From assembly GCF_027563315.1 (NCBI RefSeq), contig NZ_JAMKBJ010000004.1:62001-126000 (forward strand): 64,000 nt of DNA. The letters run 5' to 3'. The notes beneath the pieces are model-generated. The model was not told the origin of the DNA. It made no database searches and saw only the letters and a program-made list of their open reading frames with translations. The stretch is from Paenisporosarcina quisquiliarum. Lineage in GTDB: Bacteria; Bacillota; Bacilli; Bacillales_A; Planococcaceae. Below are positions 1-9,421 of the stretch, one piece after another; within the stretch, counting starts at the first letter, position 1; each line of letters begins with the position of its first letter. The position numbers were made by a program, and so were the translations under genes.

Positions 1-909
1 TTTCCAAATAAGATCCCACTGCGCAAGTTCACTTGGGAATACAAGAAGTCCTAAAATCACGAACATGGTAATTTGCATCAACCATGCAAAGCCTTCATGG
101 AAACTGAAAATGGAATGGCTATGGGTCAACTCCCGGTTTCCTATAATCATTGCTGCTATGTATACGGCTAGTAAACCACTTCCACCTAAAACAGCTGTCA
201 GGCTATAGATGAAAATGGCAAAACCTGCGGATAATACAGCATAAAGTCCACTCGCATCTAGCTTGATTTTATTCATCGTTTTGGAAGCAATATAGCCTAA
301 TCCAAACCCGAACAACGCACCAAGTCCCATTTGCATTAAGAACATACCGGCTAATGACCAAGCGGATATATCCGGCATCAAAATCCATTCAATAAAAACA
401 ATGGTCAAAAACATGGCCATCGGATCATTCGTGCCTGATTCGGCTTCCAATGTTGAAGTTAGTTTTTGTTTTATATTTTGACCGGATAAAACTGAAAATA
501 CCGCAGCAGCATCAGTGGATCCAACGATAGAACCAAGCAGAAATGCCTCAAGCCACCCGATATCCAACACATAATAAGCGGCAATTGCCACAACGGACGT
601 GGTAATTAATACACCTACAGTTGCCAGCACAGTTGAACCGCCAAGAACGGGTCGGACATGTTTCCACTGTGTTTGTAATCCACCTTCAAACAAAATGATA
701 ATTAGTGCAAATACCCCAACCATCTGGGCAATTTTCGCATTTGAAAAATAAATGAGTCCTGAAATATCACTTCCTAATACCATTCCTAAAAACATGAACA
801 ATATAAGGGCTGGTACACCAGCACGTGCGGATAGCTTTGTCATCAAGACGCCGCTTAAAAGAAAAATCCCAATAAGTAATACAATAAAATCTGTTGTAAA
901 ATGCTCCAT
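1..909 (-). CDS. Cation/proton antiporter (CPA1, NhaP2-like), 3' end cut off
   Basis: The reading frame stays open from an ATG at 909 down to base 1, so 303 codons of the N-terminal membrane part are present and the C-terminus lies outside the window. The product is almost wholly hydrophobic, with about nine or ten membrane segments and phrases typical of the potassium/sodium-proton antiporter fold (FEGGLQT, then GSTDAAAVFSVL, which holds the family's ion-binding Asp region). Expected role: exchange of K+ or Na+ for protons across the cell membrane. A GGGAGGT ribosome binding site precedes the ATG. Whether it has the C-terminal TrkA-type domain of NhaP2 cannot be seen. Family call is firm; the transported ion is inferred. 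Confidence 0.85.
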   Translation of the reverse strand, partial: MEHFTTDFIVLLIGIFLLSGVLMTKLSARAGVPALILFMFLGMVLGSDISGLIYFSNAKIAQMVGVFALIIILFEGGLQTQWKHVRPVLGGSTVLATVGVLITTSVVAIAAYYVLDIGWLEAFLLGSIVGSTDAAAVFSVLSGQNIKQKLTSTLEAESGTNDPMAMFLTIVFIEWILMPDISAWSLAGMFLMQMGLGALFGFGLGYIASKTMNKIKLDASGLYAVLSAGFAIFIYSLTAVLGGSGLLAVYIAAMIIGNRELTHSHSIFSFHEGFAWLMQITMFVILGLLVFPSELAQWDLIWK

Positions 910-975
910 TTGTACCTCCCGTCTTTACAGTAGTTCTCTCTTTAGTTTAAAGGAAATTCAGATAATGCGCATAAA

Positions 976-1010
976 AAAAGCCTTGAATTCCAATAGAATT
1001 CAAGGCTTTT
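976..1010 (-). terminator. Intrinsic terminator after murB
   Basis: A 15-bp perfect stem (976-990 with 996-1010) with a 5-base loop is followed on the minus strand by a run of seven T. It sits just past the murB stop and before the antiporter gene, so it separates the two. Confidence 0.85.
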
Positions 1011-1014
1011 TCAT

Positions 1015-1929
1015 TTATTCGTTTTCGCCTACAATTTTCACTTCAAGATCCAATTCAACACCGAATTGTTCTTTCACTTTCTTTTTGACCATTTCAATTG
1101 TTTGAATATAGTCAGTAGCAGTGGCATTGTTTTTATTCACAATAAAGCCCGCATGCTTCGTTGAAACTTCAGCCCCGCCAAATCCCTTACCTTGCAATTC
1201 ACAGTCCTGAATAAGCTTTCCGGCGAAATAACCAGGAGGGCGTTTAAACACGCTGCCTGCTGAAGGATATTCCAAAGGCTGCTTCGATTCACGTAAATGC
1301 GTCAAGTCCGCTATTCTTGCATCGATTGTCAGCTGATCACCTACAGTCAATTCAAACTCTGCAGATAATACATAATAACCTTTTTTCGTAATGACACTCA
1401 TGCGATAATCCAGTTCAAGTTCATCTTTTGATAAAACCAACTTTTCCCCTTCATGAGTCAATACAGTACATTCCAAAATGACATCTTTAATTTCGCCACC
1501 GTACGCCCCTGCATTCATTGCCATCGCACCGCCAACTGATCCAGGGATCCCACATGCAAATTCTAAACCTGATAAGGTTTCTTTTGCTGCCGCTCTTGAG
1601 ACATCAATAATATCCGCACCGCTTTGTGCATATACACGAGTACCATTAATTTTTATTTCGTTTAACTTAGATAAATTCAAGACAATCCCACGCACGCCAC
1701 CGTCTCGGACCACCATATTAGATCCATTCCCAAGTAATAGAAGGGGAATCTGATGTTGATGAGCATATGACACAACAAAAATTGTTTCTTCTTCAGTAGT
1801 CGGTGATACAAATAAATCTGCCCGTCCACCCATTTTCGTCATTGTGTGCAAGTAAAGTGGTTCATCTATTTTTACACATTCTAGTGAAAGTTCTCTAGTT
1901 AAATCGTCAAACCAACGCTGTTTAGTCAT
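1015..1929 (-). CDS. murB: UDP-N-acetylenolpyruvoylglucosamine reductase MurB
   Basis: 304 residues. MurB reduces UDP-GlcNAc-enolpyruvate to UDP-MurNAc with NADPH and FAD, a cytoplasmic step of peptidoglycan synthesis. The FAD-binding part shows the family signatures LLGNGSNMVV and GIPGSVGGAMAMNAGAYGGE; the C-terminal domain has YPSAGSVFKRP, which includes the serine that protonates the substrate, and a late KHAGFIVN stretch. This is the short type II MurB of Firmicutes. It stands alone with its own terminator; the neighbours are unrelated. Confidence 0.97.
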   Translation of the reverse strand: MTKQRWFDDLTRELSLECVKIDEPLYLHTMTKMGGRADLFVSPTTEEETIFVVSYAHQHQIPLLLLGNGSNMVVRDGGVRGIVLNLSKLNEIKINGTRVYAQSGADIIDVSRAAAKETLSGLEFACGIPGSVGGAMAMNAGAYGGEIKDVILECTVLTHEGEKLVLSKDELELDYRMSVITKKGYYVLSAEFELTVGDQLTIDARIADLTHLRESKQPLEYPSAGSVFKRPPGYFAGKLIQDCELQGKGFGGAEVSTKHAGFIVNKNNATATDYIQTIEMVKKKVKEQFGVELDLEVKIVGENE

Positions 1930-2003
1930 GAAAAGCCAAATCCTTTCCCTTAACTCTTTCCATTACATAGTATGCGTATTGACGACCTATTTGACAAGTA
2001 ATT

Positions 2004-2312
2004 TCAAGATAACCATACTTTTGACCACTGTTCGATGTTGGCAATTGCATCTTTCAGCCCTTTTCCTTTGTCCGTTAAAGAATATTCAACTTTCACAGGT
2101 ACCTCGGCAAAAACATGTCGCTCAACTAACCCTTCTTTTTCAAGCTCTTTTAAGCGCTCGGAAAGAAGTCTTCCACTCACAGGCAAAGCAGATTCAATTT
2201 CGTTGAATCGCTGAGGACCTTCCAGTAACTGATATAAGATCAACCCCGTCCATCTTTTTCCGATGAGTTCCATCGCTTTTGATAAACGTGGGCATAATGT
2301 TGTTTCTTTCAT
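2004..2312 (-). CDS. HxlR-family winged-helix transcriptional regulator
   Basis: 102 residues, the usual size of HxlR/YodB/CatR-type repressors. It opens with the typical CPRLSKAMELIGKRWT and continues with the winged helix (FNEIESAL, SGRLLSERLKELEKEGLVER). Family members bind as dimers and often sense quinones, diamide or aldehydes through the N-terminal Cys, here Cys7. It is transcribed divergently from the YceI gene at 2547, so control of that gene and of itself is plausible. The inducer is unknown. AGAGGTG precedes the ATG. Confidence 0.9.
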   Translation of the reverse strand: MKETTLCPRLSKAMELIGKRWTGLILYQLLEGPQRFNEIESALPVSGRLLSERLKELEKEGLVERHVFAEVPVKVEYSLTDKGKGLKDAIANIEQWSKVWLS

Positions 2313-2444
2313 TCAAATCACCTCTATTGTTAATTATTATATCGTAAATGAAAATTTGTGTAAAACATCGTAATTTAATTACTTTTTAATACCTGGTTAC
2401 ATTTAACAACTTAATCAGCGTCTTATTTGTCAATTAAAAATAAA

Positions 2445-2462
2445 TATCCTTAATTCGAGATA
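2445..2462. promoter_or_regulatory. MhqR-type operator upstream of the YceI gene
   Basis: The 18 bases TATCCTTAATTCGAGATA agree at 15 of 18 positions with the operator I recall for Bacillus subtilis MhqR (tATCTcgaAtTCgAGATa). It lies just upstream of the YceI promoter. A weaker site (TCGAGATA) overlaps the -35 box. An almost identical site precedes the azoreductase gene at 9422-9439. Confidence 0.6.
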
Positions 2463-2478
2463 TTTTAATTCAAACGTA

Positions 2479-2507
2479 TTGACATCGAGATATCATCAAC
2501 ATATAGT
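2479..2507 (+). promoter_or_regulatory. Sigma-A-type promoter of the YceI gene
   Basis: TTGACA at 2479-2484 and TATAGT at 2502-2507 are separated by 17 bases, close to the vegetative consensus, and the transcript would start about 30 bases before the coding region. The strong promoter next to operator-like sites suggests a repressed gene. Confidence 0.7.
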
Positions 2508-2546
2508 AAGTTATAGAAAACAAAAAACAACATGGAGGAATTAATA

Positions 2547-3068
2547 ATGAAAAATTGGAACGTAGATGCAGCTCACTCAAGTATTGGTTTTTCGGTAAAA
2601 CACATGATGGTTTCTAAAGTACGAGGAAGTTTTGGTGATTTCAATGCAAATGTAGAAGCAAATGAAACAGATTTAACTGATGCTAACATTGCATTTAACA
2701 TCAACGTTGCAAGTATTAATACAGGGAACGAAGATCGTGACAATCACCTTCGTTCGGCGGATTTTTTCAATGCTGAAGCGTTTCCAGAAATCAAATTTGT
2801 GGCTAACAACATTTCAAAAAATGGTGATGAATATGAAATTGCTGGAGATTTAACAATTAAAGACATTACGAAACCGGTTGTCTTTGAAGCTGAATACGAA
2901 GGTAAAGGCACAAACCCATGGGGCCAAGAAGTAGTTGGATTCTCAGCTGAAACGAAAATCAACCGTGAAGATTTTGGATTGACTTGGAACCAAGCGCTTG
3001 AAACTGGTGGCGTATTAGTAGGAAAAGACATTAAAATTACGGTAGAACTAGAAGCAAACCCAGCTTAA
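2547..3068 (+). CDS. YceI-family lipid-binding-like protein
   Basis: 173 residues. The family fold is a beta-barrel lipocalin that binds isoprenoid-type lipids. The start WNVDAAHSSIGFSVKHMMVSKVRGSF, the FFNAEAFPEIKF stretch and the end DFGLTWN are characteristic. There is no signal peptide, so a cytoplasmic location is expected. An upstream in-frame ATG at 2532 is rejected because the GGAGG ribosome binding site lies inside that extension; the ATG at 2547 is correctly spaced from it. Position behind an MhqR-type operator and opposite an HxlR gene suggests induction by quinone or electrophile stress; that is inference. Confidence 0.93.
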   Translation: MKNWNVDAAHSSIGFSVKHMMVSKVRGSFGDFNANVEANETDLTDANIAFNINVASINTGNEDRDNHLRSADFFNAEAFPEIKFVANNISKNGDEYEIAGDLTIKDITKPVVFEAEYEGKGTNPWGQEVVGFSAETKINREDFGLTWNQALETGGVLVGKDIKITVELEANPA

Positions 3069-3080
3069 TTTAATGAAATC

Positions 3081-3116
3081 AAAAAGGAACTTCTCAAATT
3101 AGAGAAGTTCCTTTTT
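3081..3116. terminator. Bidirectional terminator (YceI gene / GGDEF-EAL gene)
   Basis: A 15-bp stem (AAAAAGGAACTTCTC and its complement) with a 6-base loop, A-rich on the left and T-rich on the right, placed between two convergent genes. The right edge touches the last codon of the minus-strand gene. Confidence 0.85.
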
Positions 3117-5277
3117 AGTGCATCCATTTTTGGTTCTTGAGATTGATTGCAAGTTCTGCGACTACAGCTTGGCTGATTAAGAACCCTTGGATTTTTTGAG
3201 CTCCCATTTTTTTAAGCAAATCGAGTTGTTCGTTTGTTTCTACACCTTCCATGACGGTAGTCATGCCTAGATTACGGGCAATGTCTAATATGCCTTGTAA
3301 AATGACCAGTGATTTTTCATCATCCAACTCTATTTTCATAATGAAAGACCTGTCTACTTTTACTTGCTGGATTGGCAAAGTCTTTAATATTGATAATGAA
3401 GAATAGCCTGTTCCAAAGTCATCAAGTGCAGTTTTGACACCGAGATTATTTAGTTCAGTCAGAATCTGATTGGCCAGTTCACTATTTTGAACAGCAATGG
3501 TTTCCGTAATTTCAAAAATCAATCGATGAGCAGATATATCGGCTTCTTGAATAATCATTTTCACATCATGTAAAAAATCAGGATGCATCATTTGCTTGAC
3601 GGAAATATTAACCGCTAAATGAAAATCGTTATGACCTTCCACTTCCCACCGATTCAGCTGAGATGTCACTTGACGTAAAATCCATTTCCCGACTGGGATA
3701 ATTAAATCACTTTCTTCCAAAAGAGGAATGAATTCTGCAGGAGACACTTGGCCGATTATCGGAGACTTCCATCTCAACAAGGCTTCATAGCTCGTAATGT
3801 TTTTCGTGGATAGATCATACACCGGCTGATACACCATGAAAAATTCCTGATTCGCCAATGCATGGACCACGTTGTTGGCAATCAATCTTACACGTTCATT
3901 TTGATTGGCAAGTTCTTGAGAGAAAAAGACAAAGCGGTTACCGCCTTGTTTTTTTGCTTCTTGCACTGCGTACGTAGCATCTTGCATCATTAAGTCCGGC
4001 CAGTCTCCTAATTGAGATTTCCGAATACCGACGCTGAACGTTACCCACATGCTTTCCGTAGCAGACAACTCCATTGGTACTTCCATTAATTTGACTAAAC
4101 CTAATCCCAAAGAGCGTAATTCCTCTTCTGAGTGAGCGGGTACCAACAGCACAAATTCGTCTCCACCTACCCGATACAACTCATTTCGAGGAGCAAATGA
4201 CTGGATTTTCCGACTTGTTTCAAAGAGCACACGATCACCTAGCTGATAGCCATTGCGTTCGTTAATCTCCTTAAATCGGTCCAAATTAATAAAGAACAAG
4301 GCGAACTTTTTAAAATTCTGTGGATTTAATTCTTTTGTCAACCGTTCTTCCAACATGACTCGGTTCGGTAAGTTTGTCAGTAAATCACGTTTCAACATGT
4401 TTTCTTCACGTTGTTCATTACGTTTCAAATAATAAAGGATGCCGCAAAGGATCATGATTGCCAATACAACAATCAATGTATTACGCCAGAAAATAGAGGA
4501 AATTTGCTGACTTGTCTTCTCTTTATACGTGTCAACAACAACTGTCCAATCCCCACCTGTACGCTGATACATAACATAGTGCGCTTTATTTTCGTCTATC
4601 AGAATGGTCCCTTGTTCCGTTTCATTGATTTTTGAAAGAACTCGGGCCCCATTAGGCACAACTGTATCAAAATCCTGATTAGGCGTAGAGAAAACTACTT
4701 GATTCTCTCTTATTAAGAATAATGTCCCAGGTAAGTTTGAATCTGCTGCGATTGCACCGACTATGTTGCCCATATTCACTACACCAGAAAGTACGCCAAT
4801 GATTTTGCCGTCTTTGGAAACGGGAACTCGGATAGCACTTACCAACTGTGTAGAATCTTGATAGAAAGGAAATAGTTCACTAAAAACTAACTCACCTTGC
4901 AACGCACGATCAAACGATTCTTGTTGATTCACTTTAAATCGGGAACCGTCTCCAGCCAGTACTTCCCCCTCCGGAGTGATAAAACCTAGTGAAGCAAAAA
5001 AAGGCATTTTTTCTTGTTGTTTTTTCAGAAACGGAACGATTTCTTTCTCCGTCTGAGTTAATGCGATGTAATCAGCTATCAACTCAAGCTCGGCCACTCG
5101 TTCATTTGAAAATTTATTCGTTTCATCTGTAAAATTATCAAGCAATACCTGGTTTTCTTTTTTTACAGTTTCAAGAACAAAATCTTTCGAAGTTTTATAA
5201 TTAAAAATTGTTAGGGTAACAACAGTCAACAAAATGATGACCAGCAAAAGATATGCTTGTATTTGCCTATTTGACAT
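3115..5277 (-). CDS. Membrane receptor with Cache, GGDEF and EAL domains
   Basis: 720 residues. Order: N-terminal membrane helix (about 8-27), extracellular Cache-like sensor (about 35-265), second helix (about 268-287), GGDEF domain (about 295-460) and EAL domain (about 470-715). The cyclase signature is intact (VGGDEF), and so are key EAL residues (EALLRW, NISVKQ, DDFGTGYSS, KVD, EGVE), so both synthesis and breakdown of cyclic di-GMP are possible. The ligand of the sensor is unknown. Such hybrid proteins may use one activity only, or use the degenerate site to bind GTP as regulator; here neither site looks degenerate. The gene is monocistronic. Confidence 0.93.
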   Translation of the reverse strand: MSNRQIQAYLLLVIILLTVVTLTIFNYKTSKDFVLETVKKENQVLLDNFTDETNKFSNERVAELELIADYIALTQTEKEIVPFLKKQQEKMPFFASLGFITPEGEVLAGDGSRFKVNQQESFDRALQGELVFSELFPFYQDSTQLVSAIRVPVSKDGKIIGVLSGVVNMGNIVGAIAADSNLPGTLFLIRENQVVFSTPNQDFDTVVPNGARVLSKINETEQGTILIDENKAHYVMYQRTGGDWTVVVDTYKEKTSQQISSIFWRNTLIVVLAIMILCGILYYLKRNEQREENMLKRDLLTNLPNRVMLEERLTKELNPQNFKKFALFFINLDRFKEINERNGYQLGDRVLFETSRKIQSFAPRNELYRVGGDEFVLLVPAHSEEELRSLGLGLVKLMEVPMELSATESMWVTFSVGIRKSQLGDWPDLMMQDATYAVQEAKKQGGNRFVFFSQELANQNERVRLIANNVVHALANQEFFMVYQPVYDLSTKNITSYEALLRWKSPIIGQVSPAEFIPLLEESDLIIPVGKWILRQVTSQLNRWEVEGHNDFHLAVNISVKQMMHPDFLHDVKMIIQEADISAHRLIFEITETIAVQNSELANQILTELNNLGVKTALDDFGTGYSSLSILKTLPIQQVKVDRSFIMKIELDDEKSLVILQGILDIARNLGMTTVMEGVETNEQLDLLKKMGAQKIQGFLISQAVVAELAINLKNQKWMH

Positions 5278-5466
5278 GTTGTCACCTCCAGAACTTCTTT
5301 GTTGTTAATTTTCCATTATTTGGATGTAAATACCAAATGAAAGCATTTTCTTTCCTAGTTTATTGTCGATTAATGTCAGACAATAGTCAATGTTTGTATG
5401 ATAGTTTAGTATAAAAAAAGGGCAATACTGACTATTTAAGGTTGATTCGAAGGGACGACATTTATT

Positions 5467-7191
5467 TTGAAAACTAATAACACATCATCCAAACAATTTT
5501 TCCAACTTATTCGTTCACTGAATTGGCCTATAGGTGTAACCATTTTTGCTGTTTTTCTTGCGTTAGCCGAAACAATTACCGGATTAATTATTCCTTTAGT
5601 CACTAAAAATTTAGTTGACTCATTAACTACTGCTATTTTTGACTGGCGCTTAATCTCACTATTATTTGTCGTCTTTATTTTGCAAGCGATTGCCGGCGGT
5701 GTTTCATACTACTTGTTATCTTTTATTGGGGAAACCATAGTGGCCGATTTACGGAAGAAACTTTGGCGTAAAGTTTTGCGCTTGCCAGTTCCCTATTTTG
5801 ATACACATGAAACTGGCGAAACCATGAGCCGCATTACACAAGATACATCTACATTGAAACAACTCATAACAGGTCACCTCGTGACATTTGTTTCAGGAAT
5901 CATTTCAGTTATTGGTTCCGTTATCTTATTGTTCTTCATTGATTGGAAAATGACGTTGATTATGCTTGTAAGTGTCCCATTATCCATGGCCATCATTATT
6001 CCTCTCGGGCGTAAAATGCACAAAGTGGCAAAGGGCACACAGGAAGAAATGGCAAAGTTTTCTGGACTTCTCGGGCGGGTACTTTCAGACATCCGTCTTG
6101 TGAAAGCTTACCGGGCGGAAGAAACAGAAAGTGGTAAAGGGGATCAAGCGGTTGGAGAGCTGTTTCAATTTGGGTTAAAAGAAGCAAAAATACAGTCGAT
6201 TATTTCTCCTGTTATGACATTAATTATGATGGGTATCCTGGTAATCATTTTAGGTTACGGCGGGATGCAAGTTTCTAATGGCAATTTATCGGCCGGTTCA
6301 CTTGTCGCTATTATCTTCTATTTGTTTCAGATTGTTGTGCCGTTTGCCCAAATGGCTTCCTTTTTTACTGCGTATCAAAAAGCAGTCGGCGCGACGGAAC
6401 GAATACAAGGAATGTTGGAATTGAACAACGAAACCATTTCAGGGTCTCCTCAAATTAATAAAGAACCACTTCGCTTTGAACATATTCATTTTTCTTACTC
6501 AGAAGAGAAAAAGATTTTGACAAACGTTTCTTTCGAATCAACACCAGGAACGGTTACGGCATTTGTTGGTCCAAGTGGCGGTGGAAAAACGACCATTTTT
6601 TCATTGTTGGAGCGTTTTTATGAACCGGATAGCGGAGCAATATTTATCGGCCAGACTGCTATTAAGGACTTGCCGCTGGGGGACTGGCGTGGACGAATTG
6701 GCTATGTATCACAGGAAAGCCCATTAATGAGCGGTTCCATACTGGATAACATGGCTTATGGTTTGGAAGTAAGACCTTCACTCGAACAAATTAAAGAAGC
6801 GGCCATTGCAGCGAATGCTTGGGAGTTTATTGAAAAGCTTCCGCAAGGTTTTGAGACATTGGTTGGTGAACGTGGCATGAAGTTATCGGGAGGGCAACGT
6901 CAGCGAATAGCTATTGCACGAGCATTATTATATAACCCACAAATTCTACTTCTTGATGAAGCCACTTCAAATCTGGATAGCGGTTCAGAAATTTTAGTGC
7001 AAGAAGCATTGCAACTTTTGATGGAGGGCAGAACAACTTTGATTATAGCCCACCGTCTTGCAACCGTTCTTCATGCAGATCAGATTATTGTTCTTGAAGG
7101 TGGGCAAATTACAGGCACAGGTACTCACAGTGAACTGTTTGCCTCCCATAAGCTATACAAGGAATTTGCATTAGGACAAGGGTTGTCATAA
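5467..7191 (+). CDS. ABC exporter, fused membrane and ATPase domains (multidrug type)
   Basis: 574 residues. A six-helix type IV exporter domain (about 1-320) is followed by an ATPase domain with Walker A GPSGGGKTT, signature LSGGQRQRIAIARALL and Walker B ILLLDEATSNLD. It should form a homodimer in the cell membrane and export lipophilic compounds or drugs, as BmrA does. The start is TTG at 5467, read from the AGGGACG site 11 bases upstream; no ATG is better placed. No regulator gene is adjacent, and the substrate cannot be told from sequence. Confidence 0.9.
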   Translation: MKTNNTSSKQFFQLIRSLNWPIGVTIFAVFLALAETITGLIIPLVTKNLVDSLTTAIFDWRLISLLFVVFILQAIAGGVSYYLLSFIGETIVADLRKKLWRKVLRLPVPYFDTHETGETMSRITQDTSTLKQLITGHLVTFVSGIISVIGSVILLFFIDWKMTLIMLVSVPLSMAIIIPLGRKMHKVAKGTQEEMAKFSGLLGRVLSDIRLVKAYRAEETESGKGDQAVGELFQFGLKEAKIQSIISPVMTLIMMGILVIILGYGGMQVSNGNLSAGSLVAIIFYLFQIVVPFAQMASFFTAYQKAVGATERIQGMLELNNETISGSPQINKEPLRFEHIHFSYSEEKKILTNVSFESTPGTVTAFVGPSGGGKTTIFSLLERFYEPDSGAIFIGQTAIKDLPLGDWRGRIGYVSQESPLMSGSILDNMAYGLEVRPSLEQIKEAAIAANAWEFIEKLPQGFETLVGERGMKLSGGQRQRIAIARALLYNPQILLLDEATSNLDSGSEILVQEALQLLMEGRTTLIIAHRLATVLHADQIIVLEGGQITGTGTHSELFASHKLYKEFALGQGLS

Positions 7192-7193
7192 GA

Positions 7194-7232
7194 AAAGCAG
7201 TTCTTCTCTAATTCAGAGAAGAACTGCTTTTT
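7194..7232. terminator. Bidirectional terminator (ABC exporter / S66 peptidase)
   Basis: A 16-bp stem (AAAAGCAGTTCTTCTC with its complement) and 7-base loop between convergent genes, flanked by A and T runs. Confidence 0.85.
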
Positions 7233-7233
7233 G

Positions 7234-8256
7234 TTATTTCTTCAATGTCATTGTCATTTCGCCTTTGCCACCTGATACTTTTATTGTTGCATATGCTCCA
7301 TTTACGAAAGTCATTTGTGGCGGTACATGACCTATATCCGCGTTATAAATAATAGGTAGATTCGTTGTTTCTGCCAGTCTCTCTAATGCATCAAATGTGC
7401 TAAATCCACCCACTTCCTGACCAGCTTCCGTGCGGCCGAATACAATTCCGGATGCATATTCGAACCAACCAGCTTGCTGCATTTGCAACAATGTACGGTG
7501 AAAATCGGTTGCGGACATTTCGCAGTTCTCAAGGAACCAGACGATTGGTTCATTCATTAAATAGGTTTCTTGGAACGTTTTCACGTCTCCGAACGGTGTG
7601 CCGATTAAATGACGAATGGTATCCATGCACCCACCGAGAAGACGGCCTTTCATTTCTACCGGTCGATTGTAAACTGTTTCCCACTTCGTCTCAGTATCAA
7701 GATTAAAAACGTACGGTTTTGGTTGTCTATCATGAGACCATTCTGATTGATAGTTGACAGAAGAAGTTTGATGGATGGTTGCTCCACCTTCAGCAGATAG
7801 GACATCCAAAAACTTACTCGTAGTTGGATCCCATTCGTCACTTCTCAAGTCGACCAAGTTCGTTCCATGTGCGGTTGCAATACCTGTTTTCATCGTCAAT
7901 GCGAACAACAGAGTACTTGTATCCGAATAGCCAAGAATCCATTTCGGCTGTGCTTTCTCCCACTCAATAAGCGGTAAAATCTCTTGCAGGATTTCTCCTC
8001 CCCATGGAGGAATAATCGCATGTATTTCGCTGTTTTGAAGCATTGCATTCAGTTCATTCGCCCGTTTGACCTTCGTAGCGGATGCTGCTTTATGCTGAGT
8101 CCAGACAGTTTCCCCGATTATAATGTTATAGCCACGATTCTCAAATTGCTTCTGACTCTCGTGCACGAGATGGTGTAATTGGGGATTCACGCCAGAGGAA
8201 GGCGCAGTTAATCCAATTGTTTGTCCTTGTACAAGTGCATTTGGATAGCGAATCAT
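7234..8256 (-). CDS. S66-family peptidase (LD-carboxypeptidase / MccF-like)
   Basis: 340 residues. The S66 family contains LD-carboxypeptidases that trim murein tetrapeptides and MccF enzymes that cleave microcin C-type aminoacyl-adenylates. The nucleophile motif GYSDTS follows PPWGGE, and the C-terminal IGHVPPQ supplies the likely catalytic His; no signal peptide is seen. Cytoplasmic, MccF-like proteins of this length are common in Bacillales, so detoxification of such compounds is as likely as wall recycling. An upstream GTG at 8265 overlaps the ribosome binding site GAGGGTG; the ATG at 8256 is preferred. Confidence 0.88.
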   Translation of the reverse strand: MIRYPNALVQGQTIGLTAPSSGVNPQLHHLVHESQKQFENRGYNIIIGETVWTQHKAASATKVKRANELNAMLQNSEIHAIIPPWGGEILQEILPLIEWEKAQPKWILGYSDTSTLLFALTMKTGIATAHGTNLVDLRSDEWDPTTSKFLDVLSAEGGATIHQTSSVNYQSEWSHDRQPKPYVFNLDTETKWETVYNRPVEMKGRLLGGCMDTIRHLIGTPFGDVKTFQETYLMNEPIVWFLENCEMSATDFHRTLLQMQQAGWFEYASGIVFGRTEAGQEVGGFSTFDALERLAETTNLPIIYNADIGHVPPQMTFVNGAYATIKVSGGKGEMTMTLKK

Positions 8257-8328
8257 CGTTGTCACCCTCTTTTCAATATTGAAACTATTTTACTCTTTGT
8301 TCGTATCATTTAATAGGGGGTTGAAAAA

Positions 8329-8691
8329 ATGGATTCATTTATGTTTTCGGGAATTGGTACAGGAATTTTCTTTACATTTTTTATTCTCATTTTCACATTA
8401 GTGATCGGGACTTTTATTTTTGTAGCAATCAAAGGGATTTCCGAGTGGTCGAAAAATAATCAATCACCGGTATTGACAGTCCCGGCTGAAGTAGTTACTA
8501 AGAGAACACAAACTTCCGGTGGTCGCGGAGATTCCTCGGCGAGAACGAGGTATTTTGTGACGTTCCAAGTTCAAAGTGGGGATCGGATGGAATTGGGTGT
8601 GGATGGATCAGATTTCGGATTACTTGCGGAAGAAGACTTAGGCATGCTCACTTTTCAAGGAACCCGGTTTAAAGGATTTGAAAGAAAATAA
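8329..8691 (+). CDS. DUF2500-type membrane protein
   Basis: 120 residues. One long membrane helix near the N-terminus (about 10-35) is followed by a small soluble domain containing VPAEVVTKR, YFVTFQVQSGDRMEL and a closing GTLTFQGTRF-like segment (here GMLTFQGTRF), which is the pattern of the DUF2500 family. The function of the family is not known to me. AGGGGG precedes the ATG. It is a single gene between the S66 peptidase, divergent, and a bidirectional terminator. Confidence 0.8.
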   Translation: MDSFMFSGIGTGIFFTFFILIFTLVIGTFIFVAIKGISEWSKNNQSPVLTVPAEVVTKRTQTSGGRGDSSARTRYFVTFQVQSGDRMELGVDGSDFGLLAEEDLGMLTFQGTRFKGFERK

Positions 8692-8695
8692 AATC

Positions 8696-8733
8696 AAAAA
8701 AAGGATTGGAACACAATGTGTCCAATCCTTTTT
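8696..8733. terminator. Bidirectional terminator (DUF2500 gene / azoR)
   Basis: Stem AAAAAGGATTGGA...TCCAATCCTTTTT extended by a CACA/TGTG inner pairing, between convergent genes. Confidence 0.8.
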
Positions 8734-8738
8734 GCATT

Positions 8739-9374
8739 TTATACTGTTACTGTTGCCAGACGTGATGCCACAGCTTTCACTTCAGCCATTCCATCTGCAA
8801 TAATTTGTTCTGCACGGTCTGGATATTGGTTGTGTCCTTCGATAATAACTTCTTCAATATTTGTAATTCCGAAGAAGTTCATGATCATGCGAACATAGTT
8901 GACACTCATTTCAGAAGGTGCCATTTCTGGAGTTGAATAGACTCCACCACGTGCATTTAAGATGATTACTTTTTTATCTGGAACGAGTCCAACTGGTCCA
9001 TTTTCATTGTAGCTGAATGTAACACCCGCACGGTAAATGTAATCAATAAACGTTTGTAACGGTGCCGGAATGGTTTTGTTCCATAGTGGGAATGCAAATA
9101 CGACAACATCCGCTTCCAAGAAAGCATCCATCGCTTTGTTTGCAGCCGTCAAGATTCGTTGTTCTAGATCGTTCAACGGTTCAGCTTGAGCCGATTTTGC
9201 CATTGCATCAAAGAAGTCTTGACCGAAATAAGGCATATCTTCCTTAAATACATCAAATGTGTTGATATTTAATTCTTTTGCATTCGTCAATTCATTTAAG
9301 AATAGATCGTGCATTTTACTTGATACGCCTTCGGAAGAAGGACGGTTATTTGCTTTTACGACTAAAACATTCAT
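8739..9374 (-). CDS. azoR: FMN-dependent NADH-azoreductase
   Basis: 211 residues. A flavodoxin-like fold enzyme that reduces quinones and azo dyes with NADH; in Bacillus it protects thiols from quinone damage. Family features are the N-terminal VVKANNRPSSEGVSSKM phosphate-binding region, FAFPLWNKTIPAPLQTFIDYI and LNARGGVYS. The gene stands alone with a bidirectional terminator. Its promoter contains an 18-base site matching the MhqR operator, so induction by hydroquinone- or catechol-type compounds is expected, as for B. subtilis azoR2. The regulator gene itself is not in this window. Confidence 0.93.
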   Translation of the reverse strand: MNVLVVKANNRPSSEGVSSKMHDLFLNELTNAKELNINTFDVFKEDMPYFGQDFFDAMAKSAQAEPLNDLEQRILTAANKAMDAFLEADVVVFAFPLWNKTIPAPLQTFIDYIYRAGVTFSYNENGPVGLVPDKKVIILNARGGVYSTPEMAPSEMSVNYVRMIMNFFGITNIEEVIIEGHNQYPDRAEQIIADGMAEVKAVASRLATVTV

Positions 9375-9421
9375 ATGTGAAAACTCCTTTTTATTAGAAA
9401 ATTATATATCTTAAGATTATT

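Noticed and set aside
752-1105. 117-codon plus-strand ORF
   Set aside because: Antisense to the antiporter and murB genes and spanning a strong terminator; no ribosome binding site.
2485-2493. Second full MhqR operator overlapping the YceI -35 box
   Set aside because: Only one half (TCGAGATA) is good; about 12 of 18 positions match, so it is mentioned as a weak half-site only.
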